Source: Diploptera punctata
Lineage: Eukaryota; Arthropoda; Insecta; Blattodea; Blaberidae
NCBI GenBank assembly: GCA_030220185.1
Contig: JASPKZ010007551.1
Location: 445,436-509,435 of the forward strand
Direction: 5' to 3'
DNA length: 64,000 bases
This document shows positions 45,728 to 56,823 of the stretch, one piece after another (positions within the stretch are counted from its first letter, which is position 1; each line of letters begins with the position of its first letter). The position numbers were made by a program, and so were the translations under genes. The notes beneath the pieces are model-generated. The model searched no databases and was not told where the DNA came from. It saw only the letters and a program-made list of their open reading frames with translations.

Positions 45728-46149
45728 TATCCATGTTATACAAATACCTACTGCCGGTCAGTGAACTAGGAGGTGCATCAATGCTGAGTAGATGTACTAA
45801 TAAATACCTAGATATAAAACAACAGCCACCTGACCAGCAAGCCAAGACCCTTGGGAATTGGTTCGGACGAAGCCTAGCGCCCTCAAACGAGGCAATCTCA
45901 GCTAGGGTATGGAACCCCAACAGAAGATTCCCTGACTCTACAGGTTGGGGGTTAGACATGCAGCTGACGGCCCATCATGTAAAACTGTCTTGTTAGGAAC
46001 CCAAATATGAAACCTCGGAAGATTTGTATGTCTGGAGGAGGCTCATTGAGGAGGCGAAGGTCCTTATTGGCTTGTAGTGCCATTTAAGAAGAAGAAATAA
46101 AATATCACTATATTCAAATACTATTACCATATGTGCTTGGTTCATTCCT
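45728..46149. other. Unassigned stretch
   Basis: An open frame of 87 codons (45733-45996) includes KQQPPDQQAKTLGNWFGRSL, which I do not recognise. The flank after 45990 resembles LINE 3' sequence (GAGGAGGCGAAGG..TTATTGG). Confidence 0.35.
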
Positions 46150-46900
46150 TGTATCGATCAATTAATTTACTTCAAACCGAATTCGCTTTTTTGCCTCATT
46201 CACAAAGATCCACCACAACTCCATATTGTCCGCTTTTTCCAATTGGCCCATCTGAAATCTTGATACACTTGGTCTTTCAAATGTAGTTTGGTCTTTTACC
46301 TCGTGAATAATTATTCACTGGTATTTTTGCTAGCCTTGTATTTTTTTTTTTTACTTAATGTGTGACCAAGTCATCGAAGTCTTCTTCTGTTCACTATTGC
46401 TACTATATCCGGTTCCTGATGCAACATTTTTAATTTTCTCTCTTATTCTCCATCTCTCATTTTCTTTAACAACGTTAACATTTATTCATAAGTTTTATTT
46501 TCAAAAGTAATAATACATGTTTCTGAATTTCTGTGAGAGGCCATTTCAGCTAAATATAACAACGTTGGTAAAATTAATCTTTTGTTGCAGTTAAACTTCG
46601 TTATTCTATTTAAGAGTTTAGAGTTTAAAATTCATTGAAACAGATCAACATTTATTCGTAAATTTTATTTTCAAAATTAAAATATATATATTTCTGACTT
46701 TTTTGTGAGAGACCAGATTTAAGCCTCATACAACAATGTTGGCAAATTAACGTTTTGTAGCAGATAAACTTCGCTGTTCTATTTAAGAGGTTAGAGTTTA
46801 GAACTTTATTCTAACTATAATAATATATTGGCACTGGATAAGCGGTGTACAATTTTGTTTCAAGCACTATTTTTTCATTAAAAATTGTTCACAAATATTC
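46150..46900 (-). mobile_element. Degenerate LINE with internal tandem duplication
   Basis: Minus strand near 46440-46350 reads HQEPDIVAIVNRRRL and then RWLGHTLS-like residues, and near 46610 LILPTLLYLAEM, which corresponds to the LPTLLYGAE block. The unit around 46478-46645 is repeated at 46649-46815 (period about 171, ACATTTATTC.TAA.TTTTATTTTC shared). Confidence 0.65.
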
Positions 46901-47239
46901 GAATCATTAAAATTTCCAAATGATCTATTTTCAAATAATTCTTGCTAATAGAATGTCTTGCAATAATATGCATTTATTTGATTTTTGTGGTATTAGATTT
47001 TACACTTCAGTTTAATAGTTACATTTAAAAAACTGGAATGAATTTAAGTTTCTGAATTTCATTCAAAATGTCTACCGGTGCCGTACTTTATTTCTCCAAG
47101 TCTAACAATAGTCTTATGCTATAACAATCAATATTATCAAATGGATACCTACCTTTAAGCATTGTTGACGAAGTGGTCATCTAGCAAGGAACTTGTGTAC
47201 CAAACGTCAGCTGCGAGTTCTATCTGCAAGGTCCTGAAA
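46901..47239. other. Unassigned stretch
   Basis: No recognised feature. Confidence 0.4.
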
Positions 47240-48610
47240 TCAAGATCGGAATATTTTGGAGCCTGACACTTCGGCAATAGTATTTGAACAACCGCACATT
47301 CTGTCCGTTATCATCTCCCGCACTTCTTCCTCCTGTTCAAAGGTAATCTTAAATTTCACTGCCTTTTTCAAGAAATTGGGAAATGATTTCGGTAATTTAT
47401 AGTTAAAACTCGGAGCTTTTTTTTTTTAATCTCCAAACAGAAAGTAGATGTTATCAAAATTTGAAAGCAGCTTTCGATATGAGAACATTGATAGTTGCCT
47501 TGCTAGATTTTGAATATGGGAACAAATTCCAAATAGTAACTTCATAATTTCAATAAATTATTTTACATTATAATTACTATAGTAAAAAAGTAGAATCATA
47601 ATTATGTTATCTATAAACATGTAATATAAGAGTATAGTTCTTGCCTTTACCTTAGTTTAATCTTTCCTTTTGCAGTTATAGGGCATTTGGTTTTACTTTA
47701 CCATTCAAGGTCATGCAGTGAAAGAAAGAGAATTTCACATTTACAACGATCCCGGCTTTCACTCTACTGTCAAAACAGTTCTAATTAAGTTACTGTAATG
47801 ACCAGGGAAAGTATCTTAGTTGGTTGGGAAATGAGAGAATACTGCACACAGAACCATTGCGTCTGTATTGTGTTCACTCTCGTATGCATCGCAGCTGCGC
47901 AATAGGATTCGTTTCTGTCTTGCGCCGTCACATCGCATGCATAGTCCGATTTCAGTTAACTTGTGCTCACTATAGAGTAATACAATGCCAACCAAGGTAG
48001 TTTCCCCGGTAATGACTTATAGAATGGAATGCGTTTCACACCGGCAACAGCGACAGAAAGCACAAGATATCATTTGACTCAGGGAACAGCTACTGAAAGA
48101 AACAACCCACTCCAAATAGTTGTGGAGATGAGAAGTGCATGACCTTGAGCGGTAAAGTAAGATCAAATGCCCTATATTCACGCCACACGGGTCTCATAGG
48201 GACACGACCTGTCGGGACAGGACTACAAAAGAAGAGGTTAAATTAAGGTAGAAAGCAAGAAACTATCGTTTCACATGTTTATATTATTCTACACTTTTAT
48301 TAAGATTTGAAACTGTGAATTTACTATTCGGGATTTACTCTCATCAAAATCTAACAAGGCAACTATCAATCTTCTCATGTAGAAACCCATCTTGAAATTT
48401 TTATGATAGCATCTCCATTCTGTTTTTAGATAAAAATTAGCTCTAAGTTTTAACAGTAAATAACCGAAATCATGATCCAAATTTCTTGAAAAAATGCGGT
48501 GAAATTTAAGAATTAACCTTGAGCAGGAGGAAGGAGTAACGGAGACGTTAACAGTTAGCGTGTGTGATTGTCCAAATGTTTACTACTGTGGTGTCTATCT
48601 CCAGATCACT
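47240..48610. repeat. Long imperfect inverted repeat (about 1.4 kb, arms about 480 bp)
   Basis: The left arm about 47240-47720 and right arm about 48130-48610 are inverted complements. Examples are TTGATAGTTGCCTTG (47490, inverted at 48357) and CAAGGTCATGCA (47708, inverted at 48135). Identity by eye is roughly 70-80% with indels. The central 400 bp is unique. The 63-codon frame 48480-48289 lies in one arm only; the other arm has a stop. Confidence 0.75.
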
Positions 48611-48764
48611 TACATTCTTTTTTGACCGCACAAGAACATGGAGGACCTCCCTGAATGAGTATTCATCTCAATATCACGGCCACCTCTGAGTCAATACAAA
48701 CATTTAAGACAAAAATATACCATTAACTCTACGTTCATACGAAACAAGGCGTATATGGTATGGA

Positions 48765-48940
48765 TGATTGCGATGGCCAGATGGCGTGCGGGGATCATTT
48801 GGAGCTAAGAGGTTTTTAACACGTGTCTTTCAGATGAGAAAAAACTCCGAAAAAAAACTCATCCAGGAAAGTTTCCCTACCAAGGTTCGAACCCGGGCCG
48901 CTGAGGCAACGATATTATAACTAGACTACAGTGGTGGACG
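48765..48940 (-). mobile_element. Diverged SINE A relative
   Basis: On the minus strand the head near 48940 reads CCACCACTGTAGTCTAG, then GGGTTCGAACCTTGG, and a body with TTTCCTGGATGAGTTTT. It is distinct from the main family A subfamily. Confidence 0.6.
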
Positions 48941-49109
48941 TAAAATAAGTATAAATTGTTTAACATTCAAACTATCTAGTTAATAAAATGTCGTAAACGA
49001 TCATTAATCAGTAATTAAGAGCGTGAATTTATAACAATGAGGAACATGTCTTCATGTGTCTCAAACATACCATTTTAATACTTTATCAGCATATTAGTGG
49101 GAATTATAT
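48941..49109. other. Short unassigned spacer
   Basis: No recognised feature. Confidence 0.4.
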
Positions 49110-50345
49110 ATTTGTATGAAAATTGTTCAAGTTATATTTAGAAAATGTATTAATGAAATGGAATAAGTTATGTAGGGGAATGGGAATCAACATTAATGGT
49201 CATTTACTGCACAATTTATTATTCGCTGATGGCCAGATTATAATAGGACAAGATAAAGAAGATATAGAATATATGATCAGAAAGTTGGTCGATGCATTTG
49301 AGGTAGGTGGACTGAAGATAAATTATATTAAAACAGAATATATGGTATTCGGAGGAAATTCAGAAGACCTACAAATAAATAATATGATAATTAAATGTGT
49401 TGACGAATTTAAATATCTTGGATCTATAGAAGATAAATCTGGTACTTGTGAAAAATATATTATTAACAGAGTAAATTGTGCAGGGAAGGCATTTTATGGA
49501 ATAGAAATTTGAACAGAAAAGCAAAAAAAGAGATTATACAGACAATAATAGAAAGTATACTTACATATGGATCAGAAAGTTGGACGATAAATGAAAGGAT
49601 GCAGAAAAGAATCCTGTCGACAGAAATGGATGGATTACGGAGAAGTATGAGAATATCCAGGCTACAACATATTCGAAATACATATATCAGACAAGAAATG
49701 GATGCACATGAAACTTATCGACAGGATAACAAAGAGAGCTTTACAGTGGTATGGACATGTACAACGGATGTCGGAATACAAGTGGCCTAAACAGGTGTTG
49801 GATTGGATGGTACCAGGCAGAAGGAAGAGGGGGAGAAGTAGAAGAGCATTCCATTCATAGTAATTCTGCCCGAAGACAGGTCCTTCAGTGCAATCATAGC
49901 ATTTTCATGCTATGCTTGCAGCTTTACTAGGGAATTGTAGGTGTGGTAGCTTCCCGTTGCTTTCCACACCGGTGGAGGATGATGATAAGGGTGATGATGA
50001 TAGCCATATGATTTCGGGGACCGTTTGGGCCTTAAAGTTTTCCTGACATTTGTCTTACAGGTGGGGAAAAACCCCGATAAAAACCTCACCCAGAAAAACT
50101 GCCCCGACCGGGGATCGAACCCGGGCCCGCTGCGTGACAAGACAGCACGCTACCTCGAGACCACAGCAGTGGACTAGAAGAGCATGGTATGAGGGAATAT
50201 ATGATGCCATGATGAAGAGGGGTATGGAAGATAGTCAATGGGAAGACAGAAATCTCTGGAAAGCAGGAATCAAGGGCAAACTGCTGTAAAGTGGAAAGCC
50301 TGTATTAAGTAAGTAAGTAAGTAATGAAAATATTAATTTTTCCCA
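49110..50345 (+). mobile_element. LINE fragment with (TAAG)n tail, interrupted by SINE A
   Basis: It reads LLHNLLFADGQIIIGQDKED near 49205-49265. The usual FADDQ is FADGQ, so the second catalytic Asp is Gly. Then come INYIKTEYMVFGG, FKYLGSIEDKSG, a frameshift at about 49500, ILTYGSESWTIN, and VPGRRKRGRSRRA. The SINE follows (49850-50174), then WYEGIYDAMMKRGMEDSQWE to a stop at 50287-50289. The tail is AAGT repeats (50307-50322). Confidence 0.85.
49850..50174 (-). mobile_element. SINE A nested in the LINE, with target-site duplication
   Basis: The head is at 50174 on the minus strand. The flanking duplication TAGAAGAGCAT lies at 49839-49849 and 50175-50185. Deleting the 325-bp insert and one duplication rejoins GRSRRA to WYEG in frame, so the SINE arrived later than the LINE. 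Confidence 0.95.
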
Positions 50346-51135
50346 TATATTGAAAGTAAATAGGGAAAGGAAAAATCTGGTTAATCCATTAACCCATTCG
50401 CTTCGGGTTTAAAGGGTCAATGCATTTTCCCGAAACCAGATTTAAGTTACCATATTTTATATTGTGTACTTTCAGATATTCAAAACAAACAAAAGATAAC
50501 GGTACTTGAGATCACAATAACGGTGAAAGCAAAAACACATTCCTCTACTATTCATAAATGTTAACAAAATATTACCCTGCCAAGGGATGTACAAAATAAT
50601 GCAAAATATAAAATAGCTGAGTTAAGCGAGTGTACGTTATCTGGGTTGAAGGCCATTTAACTACCGGCGAGTCTACCTCGTCTTTTGAGGCGAATGGGCT
50701 AATGCCGGTCACAAATTATGTAATTAATGTATTTGACTCTTTTATAGTTAAAAGAGTCGTTATTTAAAATAAACAAGTAGCTGAGATCAAATAAGAGTGG
50801 AATAGAACAGTTTTATACAAAAAATAAGAAACTGTTTTCTAATTGATGCAATTTGAGTTTGTTGTTTTGTGAAATAAGTAGAGCCAATTATTAAAATACT
50901 AAATCCAAAATGATCAAAAATTCAATTTTAAATACTATTTTATTGAGTAAATTACTGAACTGCTAAAATAGTATTAATAACAAAAAAAAAATAAATAAAT
51001 ATTTTGAAGGAAATATCTATAGCTTGTTACACCAAGCACATTTAACTCAAGATTTAATATAATTTTCAACGTCACATGTGATTTTCTTGACAATTTCTTT
51101 ATCTAAGTAGCGGTTCTGATCTAATTAAATTATAC
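50346..51135. other. Unassigned stretch
   Basis: An imperfect inverted repeat around AAATCTGGTT (50375) and AACCAGATTT (50440) encloses about 60 bp. No other feature. Confidence 0.4.
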
Positions 51136-51636
51136 TAGGGTACCTGGGGGCTTTTTCACGCATTGATAGTGTCATTGACTCTGACAGCTATATCTGGGTC
51201 TATTGAAGGTCGAAGTGGGTAATTATAAAAATCCCGTTTTGTCACCCCTTCAGTAGTGAAAATATTTTTTTTTGTGAATAGAACCGTTTATCCGAGAAAA
51301 ATTATTTTGTTGTGCAAGGTAAACTGTATTCCGTCTTTTTACCTGTTTGAATAACATTACAGTCTCAATTATTAAGCTATAACATTCGCATTTGAAATTA
51401 TTTTAGCTTTAAAATAGAGCTGCATGTAGGTTATGGTCTTAGAATATTAATTTAAAAACAGCAGATAGTGATACTTAAGTGACTTGAGCATAATAAACAT
51501 TTTATTAACGTATTGTAATATGGGGCTACTTCGCGCACCGATGACGGAGCTATTTTACGCACTAAATTAAGACACATTTTGTATAAAAATTGAGTTACTA
51601 ACACATTACGTTAATTAAAATTAGTAGAAGTAGTAT

Positions 51637-51960
51637 GTGCCCCGCGTAGCTGAGCGTTTTAAGGCATTATGGCTCGTTGCTAAACGGTTCCAGTCCCCAC
51701 GAAAAAAAATCTATTGGAATTTCGGTCAATATGTGGCCAGTGTCCACCCAGCATCTTCACGAATTTGGGTAGCTACAATTAGTAGCGGTTCCAGATCGAG
51801 AAAACCAGCTTTAACGACTGGGGTGCCTGAAATGCTGACACCACATGTGACACCTGCCAGGATTATCGTTCTTCTCTATGATTAACACATGTGGATGTGA
51901 ACTCAGCAGTCGGCTGGTAGGCTAAGGTCATCTAGGCTCTCCATGCTATGGAGGAGGAGA
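51637..51960 (+). mobile_element. SINE D nested in the pogo-like element
   Basis: Head CCCCGCGTAGCTGAGCG with a diverged B box (GGTTCCAGTCCCC), body with TTTCGGTCAATATGTGGCCA and GGTAGCTACAATTAGTAGCG, and 3' end near TAGGCTCTCCATGCTATGG. Confidence 0.75.
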
Positions 51961-52012
51961 AAATGTAAATTAGTAGCCGTAATATTTCATTCACAGACGC
52001 TCTTTAACAATT

Positions 52013-52135
52013 CTGGTCATTAGCGTGAAGTTCAAAACTGGGCACCAATGGGCTGGTGAATTTTGCTCAAATGCCTCTTATTTAAGGCTTGAGGTTCTTT
52101 TACTTGTCGTGAATCTACGACAACGGACCAACAAC
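52013..52135 (-). mobile_element. SINE G body fragment
   Basis: TCTGGTCATTAGCGTGAAGT, CACCAATGGGCTGGTGAA and CGTGAATCTACGACAACGGA resemble the body at 54345-54440. No head. Confidence 0.45.
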
Positions 52136-52978
52136 AAATTTACATTCCATACAAAAAATAATAAATAAATAAATAAATAAACTTGACTGCAGACCTAAAC
52201 GGCAGCCTAAGCGGACTTCGAAACATTTGATGTCCGACTCGAATGTGGAAATAGCAGCTAAAAGGGCGTTAAAACTGTAGTCTGTTGGTGGAATGAGTAG
52301 AGAAATTTTCCAGTTTTCCGATAAGATATCTTTCTCACTTGAAGATCAAGAGCGAAATGAGTAATGCCACGTGATTTGTTCTCCCTCCTGCACTTCCTTC
52401 CGCGGTCTCATTGCCTGTGATTTTTGCCTTCCTCCTGTGTAGATGGCCTTTTTTCAAACAGCTTCTCTACAGATTCTACGGACAGACTCCGTTGTCCCAG
52501 ATAACGAGACGGATGAAGGATGTGTCATGCTCGTTTGTGCACAGAGATACTTCTCTGAGAAGTCTTTAAGAATGGGAGAGTGGATCAGGTGTCAATAAAT
52601 ATATGAATTCGTTCCACGAACTGTGTGTGGGATCAGTTGGGAAGAAACAATTTACGCGTGATAATTGTTTATGATTATAAATGAAGTACGCGAAGAAGCC
52701 CCTCTCCATGCGTGGATTAGCCCCACTGTGTTTACACAAGGTGAATAGTACAGACAATTTTAAGTTTTTTTTATTCAATGTTATACTAGCATTTAAGGAA
52801 GATGAATATTACAATATATAGGTAAGTAAATAAGCTTTAATTATAGAGTAATTAAACATATCAATTTTTTAAAATATAATTATAATACTGATTTAAATTT
52901 GACACGCGCGAAATAGCCCCATCCTACCCTATGATTATTTTTGTGATTACTATTATTTTTTATCATCATCTTTGGTAT

Positions 52979-53283
52979 GGGGCACGGTATAGCGTAGTTG
53001 TATAAGGCAATACACTACAAGCCGGATGGTCGAAGTTTCGTGTCCCGATAGGGTCAGAATTTTTAAACTGGTCTAAACCTTCTGACGATACCATGGCCCT
53101 GGGATCGACTCAGCTCTAGCGAAAATGAATACCAGACGCTTATTCTGGTGGTAATGGCGGCCGACACGCTGGGCTGATAACCCGACTGACATCTCGTGCC
53201 GATTATCTAGTAAGAAAGAAGCCTATAGATCCTGTTGCTCCCAGGCCTCATACAGGGCTGAAGTGAGATCATTTCACTTTTTT
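52979..53283 (+). mobile_element. SINE B, diverged
   Basis: Head GGGGCACGGTATAGCGTAGT with a mutated B box (CGAAGTTTCGTGTCCCG). The body matches 27811-28114 with many changes. A possible 9-bp duplication ATCTTT(G/A)GT lies at 52968-52976 and 53284-53292. It is an older insertion than the other two B copies. Confidence 0.8.
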
Positions 53284-53554
53284 ATCTTTAGTTCGTCCAA
53301 ATTCATACGACTTTTAGGCCTATGTTATCCTAAACACTTTTGTATGTGGAAGCCATGTGATAGAATAATATAATATTTTGAAGTCTTACTCCATTTGCTT
53401 CAGAGTTAAATATGTCTGTATTCCTTTATTTAAATCGGAAAAGTGTGAGGATGTTGAGTTTTTCTCGATTTTCAAAATTCTAATCTTAAACATAATGGGG
53501 TAAAAGCGAGAGACATTATATACCAGTTACAAATGTTATATGATATTAGTATTT
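53284..53554. other. Short unassigned stretch
   Basis: No recognised feature. Confidence 0.4.
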
Positions 53555-54310
53555 CTATACCCATCAATAGGAACCTCAAACTCGATGCTATTATTTTTTT
53601 CAGACGATTTAGCTCTTCTAGCACTTTCCGAAAATGATTTGCAACGATCAATTTATAATTTGCAAAAAACAGTTGCCAAATTTAATATGGAAATATCAAT
53701 TAACAAAACTAAAATTATGGCATTTCATGGGAAGGACCCCATACAAAGTAAAATCTGTCTCCAGAATAAACTTTTAGAGAGATCTAATCAATTTAAATAT
53801 CTTGGATATTATCTCTCTATTTGGGATGAAAAGGATATCCCTGAAAAAAATTACTAGTTACAATAAAAGTTTGGCAATTATTAATAAAATTATGAAACCA
53901 TCCCTTGTACAAAAAAACACCAGATTACAATTATATAACACTATGGCTAGACCAGTGTTGACCTATATCAGTGAAGTATGGACACTAAAAAGACAACATG
54001 AAAGCAGAATAACGGCTTGTGAAATGAGATTCATGCGCAGAACAGCGGGTTACACTAGATGGGGTCGGAAAAGGAACACCGATATCTTAAAAGAATTGAA
54101 GACTACGCCAATTTTGGAATATATTAAACAGTACCAACTAAATTGAAAACACCATCTAGAAAGAATGAGTTCAAATCGCATCCCCAAAGCTGCTTACATA
54201 CCAAGAGGACGAAGATCTCTGGGCCGTGCTATGAAAAGCTGGAGGGAAAATTTTCTATATGATCGTAACAGGCCTTGGCCTAATACTTGGAAGGAACAAG
54301 AAGAACAAGA
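53555..54310 (+). mobile_element. LINE fragment, same family as 11033-12005
   Basis: Reads FSDDLALLALSEND (the usual FADD is FSDD), INKTKIMAFHGKDP and FKYLGYYLSIWDEKDI. After a frameshift near 53850 come KPSLVQKNTRLQLYN, TYISEVWTLKRQ and ECMRFMRRTAGYTRW-like residues to 54146, where a stop replaces Trp. The GRRSLGRAMKSW end follows at 54200-54245, with a GAACAA-rich tail at 54295-54315. It is close to the minus-strand copy at 11081-11850. Confidence 0.85.
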
Positions 54311-54339
54311 AGTATTTCTATTTAAAGTCGAATTTTAAC

Positions 54340-54585
54340 AATTTACATGATTAGCGTCGTAATTCAAATCTGGGCATGAAAGGACCAACAAATGGTGTTC
54401 AGAAGACTTATTTGAGTATTTACGTACCGTAAATCTACGACATGGAAGTCACGGTTTTACATCCCTCGCGAATGAAGCCAAACTCAGGATTTTAGTCCCG
54501 ATATAAACATCGACCCGGCCGAATTTGAATCTGCGATCGTCGCAACAGAGGTGAGGGTGGTAACCAGTAGTCCATCTGGACCAAC
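54340..54585 (-). mobile_element. tRNA-related SINE (family G)
   Basis: On the minus strand the head near 54585 reads GGTCCAGATGGACTACTGG and the B-box-like GATTCAAATTCGG. The body contains CGTAGATTTACGG and GTTGGTCCTTTCATG. A body-only relative is at 52013. Confidence 0.55.
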
Positions 54586-55606
54586 GTATTAACAAATAAA
54601 CACCGTCTTAAGTGATAAACAAAATATTGTAGAAATACATTTCGATTTATTAAGCTTTGCTCATGTTCTGAATCGACGGCCATAAAATAGAAACGGACAG
54701 AACTGGTTTTTCGAGGCGATTGGGATAATTCTTTCTGAAATCTTCTCAGAATGGCACAGTATTTAAAATGAAAGAAGAAAGTCAATCCTCAAATAGTGTT
54801 TCTTAAGCAGTTAGAAGGAAAAGTGTCGATATTCAGTTGGAAAGAAAGTTTATGTGGACCGTAAGTACTGTGCAGCAACAGCCCATCACTGTAACTCGAA
54901 ATGGAAAAAGTTTACAGTTTTCAGAGACGGCTGGTACGGTATTTTTAATAGTAGGTTAAAAAAGACAACAAATAAAATACATAAAAATAACGTGCAAGGT
55001 ATTACAAAACAGCGTGAATTATTGTTTCATTTTGTAATAGGAGACATAAAAAATTTACTTTGTTTCATTATAGAGCGATTCCATGAAAATGTCATACCGA
55101 GATGAAAATTTTGAAATTGACGCAGGAATATTTTTTTTGGCGTAATATATATCTTTAAGGATCAAATTTTCTGATTCTGTAAGATAATGTTCCATAAGTG
55201 TATTATTTTAATCTAATATTAGTGGTAGAACTTGTAATATTCCAAACCTGTAAAAACACTCAAAATTTTGCCAATTTGTTGCTAAATGATTTGGTCGTAT
55301 TAATTCGTTTTATTTTACAAACTCTTTTGTTAAACCATACTTTGGTCCTCCCTAGTCGTAAATGTAATAATATTAATTGCATTCTAATGTTCTATATACC
55401 TTAAATGTGTCCTATAATTGTTAACTGCAAGCTATCGTCAGTCGGTCACGGAAAACGTATAAAAATTACTGTACACAACATAATAATTGATGGAATAAAA
55501 TTTCCTCTTTCATTCTACGTTATCGGTACACAACTAATAATATGTATTCTAGACATTTTCATGCAAAGTAATTATTTTTCCCGCTAGTGTCCCGTGACTG
55601 ACTGAA
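54586..55606. other. Unassigned stretch
   Basis: Several 60 to 97-codon frames on both strands with no recognised domain. No repeat border was seen. Confidence 0.4.
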
Positions 55607-55609
55607 TTA

Positions 55610-56177
55610 GGGTCGTATGCAAATACATTACTCTCTACTCAAATTACTTCCAATCACTGGTAAGCTGAGATCGAATTAACGGCCGCCTTAACCGGTCATG
55701 CATGAATGTTGACGTTTTCGTAATATTGGCAACGAATTACCCAGAATTCTCAGCGATAAAACCACTTCCGTTATTTTCGTCTGCTATAGAGGAATGCATT
55801 TATGCTTGCATCCCGCAAATAATACCGTATACAAACACGTCTGCGACGCGCAGTATTACGCCGATTCTCCTGTTCTTCCAGTTGAATTCTTTGGTAGACT
55901 CTATCAAATTCCTCTTCTCCGCGTATACCGAAAACATGACCGAAGTCTTCAAGGTCCGACATCTTGGATAAGTTTCAAACTACATCGGTTACCATCGGTT
56001 CCCTTTGGGATTCTCACGATAAGTTTCTATCTTGAGCTATGATCTTAAGGTACCTCGTCAGGTAGCTTTACAATTATTATCGCATGAATAGATTTCGGAG
56101 TAAGAAAAATGTGTTTGAATAAAAGTTTCTCAGCAGAGAACGCCTTTTACTGTCTAATGCGTTCAAACATTCGACCC
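55610..56177 (-). mobile_element. PIF/Harbinger-type deletion derivative, copy 1
   Basis: It begins GGGTCGTATGC (55610) and ends ATTCGACCC (56177), inverted termini, flanked by TTA at 55607-55609 and 56178-56180. A 3-bp TTA/TAA site is characteristic of PIF/Harbinger. The minus strand keeps an open frame 55962-55771 (DLEDFGHVFGIRGEEEFDRV, then ENRR and a basic RRRR stretch) that looks like the N-terminal part of such a transposase or its partner. The DDE core is absent, so the element is non-autonomous. Confidence 0.7.
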
Positions 56178-56180
56178 TTA

Positions 56181-56820
56181 GGGTCGTATGTTAGAACATT
56201 ACTCTCTCTCAAATTACTTCCAATCACTAGTGAGCGGCTTCGCCGTGAGCAAGTGCTGAGAACGGATTAACGGCCGACTTTACCGGTCATGCAACGAGTT
56301 TGTCGACGTTTTCGTAATATTGGAAACGAATTACCCAGGAATTCTCAGCGATTATAAAAACCACTTTCCGTGCTTTTAGTCTGCTAGTGAGGAATGCATT
56401 TATGCTTCCATCCAGAAAATAATACCGTATACAAACACGTCTGCGACACGCAATATTACGCCGATTCTCCTGTTCTTCCAGTTGAATTCTTGGTATCAGA
56501 CTGCTATCAAATTCCTTCTTCTCCGTGTTTTCTACCGACAAAACATAATCGAAGTCTTCAGGGTCGAGACATCTTGGAAAAATGTTGGATATAAAGCAGC
56601 AAAGTACATCGATTACCATCGGTTCCCGTTCGGTGTCCTTCGGGGATTTAATTTGAGTTGCTCTCATGTTAAGGTACGTCCGCAGGTAACTTTACAAATT
56701 TAACCAATTATTAAACGCTATATGAACAGATTTCTGAGTAAGAAAAGCAAAATGTAGTAGCATACAACTTGCTCAGCAGAGAAGGCATTTTACTGTCTAA
56801 TGCGTCCAAACATGCGACCC
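56181..56820 (-). mobile_element. PIF/Harbinger-type deletion derivative, copy 2
   Basis: Starts GGGTCGTATGTTAG (56181) and ends CATGCGACCC (56820), flanked by the shared TTA (56178-56180) and TTA at 56821-56823. It is homologous to copy 1 throughout, about 70 bp longer. The minus frame 56667-56287 repeats the DPEDFDYV, RIQLEEQENRRN and RRRVCIRYY segments with different indels. The two copies sit head to tail. Confidence 0.75.
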
Positions 56821-56823
56821 TTA

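Larger units (their letters stand above)
51138..52929 (+). mobile_element. Probable pogo-like DNA transposon, decayed
   Basis: TA flanks at 51136-51137 and 52930-52931. Terminal inverted repeats GGGTACCTGGGGGCTTTTTC (left) and GGGTAGGATGGGGCTATTTC (right, inverted) match at most positions. The motif GGGGCT..TTCGCG recurs as sub-terminal repeats: 51521 and 51548 on the left, and inverted at 52689-52702 and 52710-52724 on the right. Near 52515-52590 the plus strand reads DETDEGCVMLVCAQRYFSEK and WIRCQ. Further pieces across frameshifts (FHELC, CGISWEE, RDNCL) resemble the C-terminal Cys/His zinc finger (C..C..W.H..C..C..C) of insect pogo/Tigger-type transposases. The DDE core was not found. Confidence 0.5.

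Noticed and set aside
45733..45996. 87-codon frames on both strands as a gene
   Set aside because: The frames overlap on both strands just after a SINE tail and match no family that I know.
48289..48480. 63-codon frame as a conserved gene duplicated in the inverted repeat
   Set aside because: The other arm carries an in-frame stop, so the frame is not conserved.
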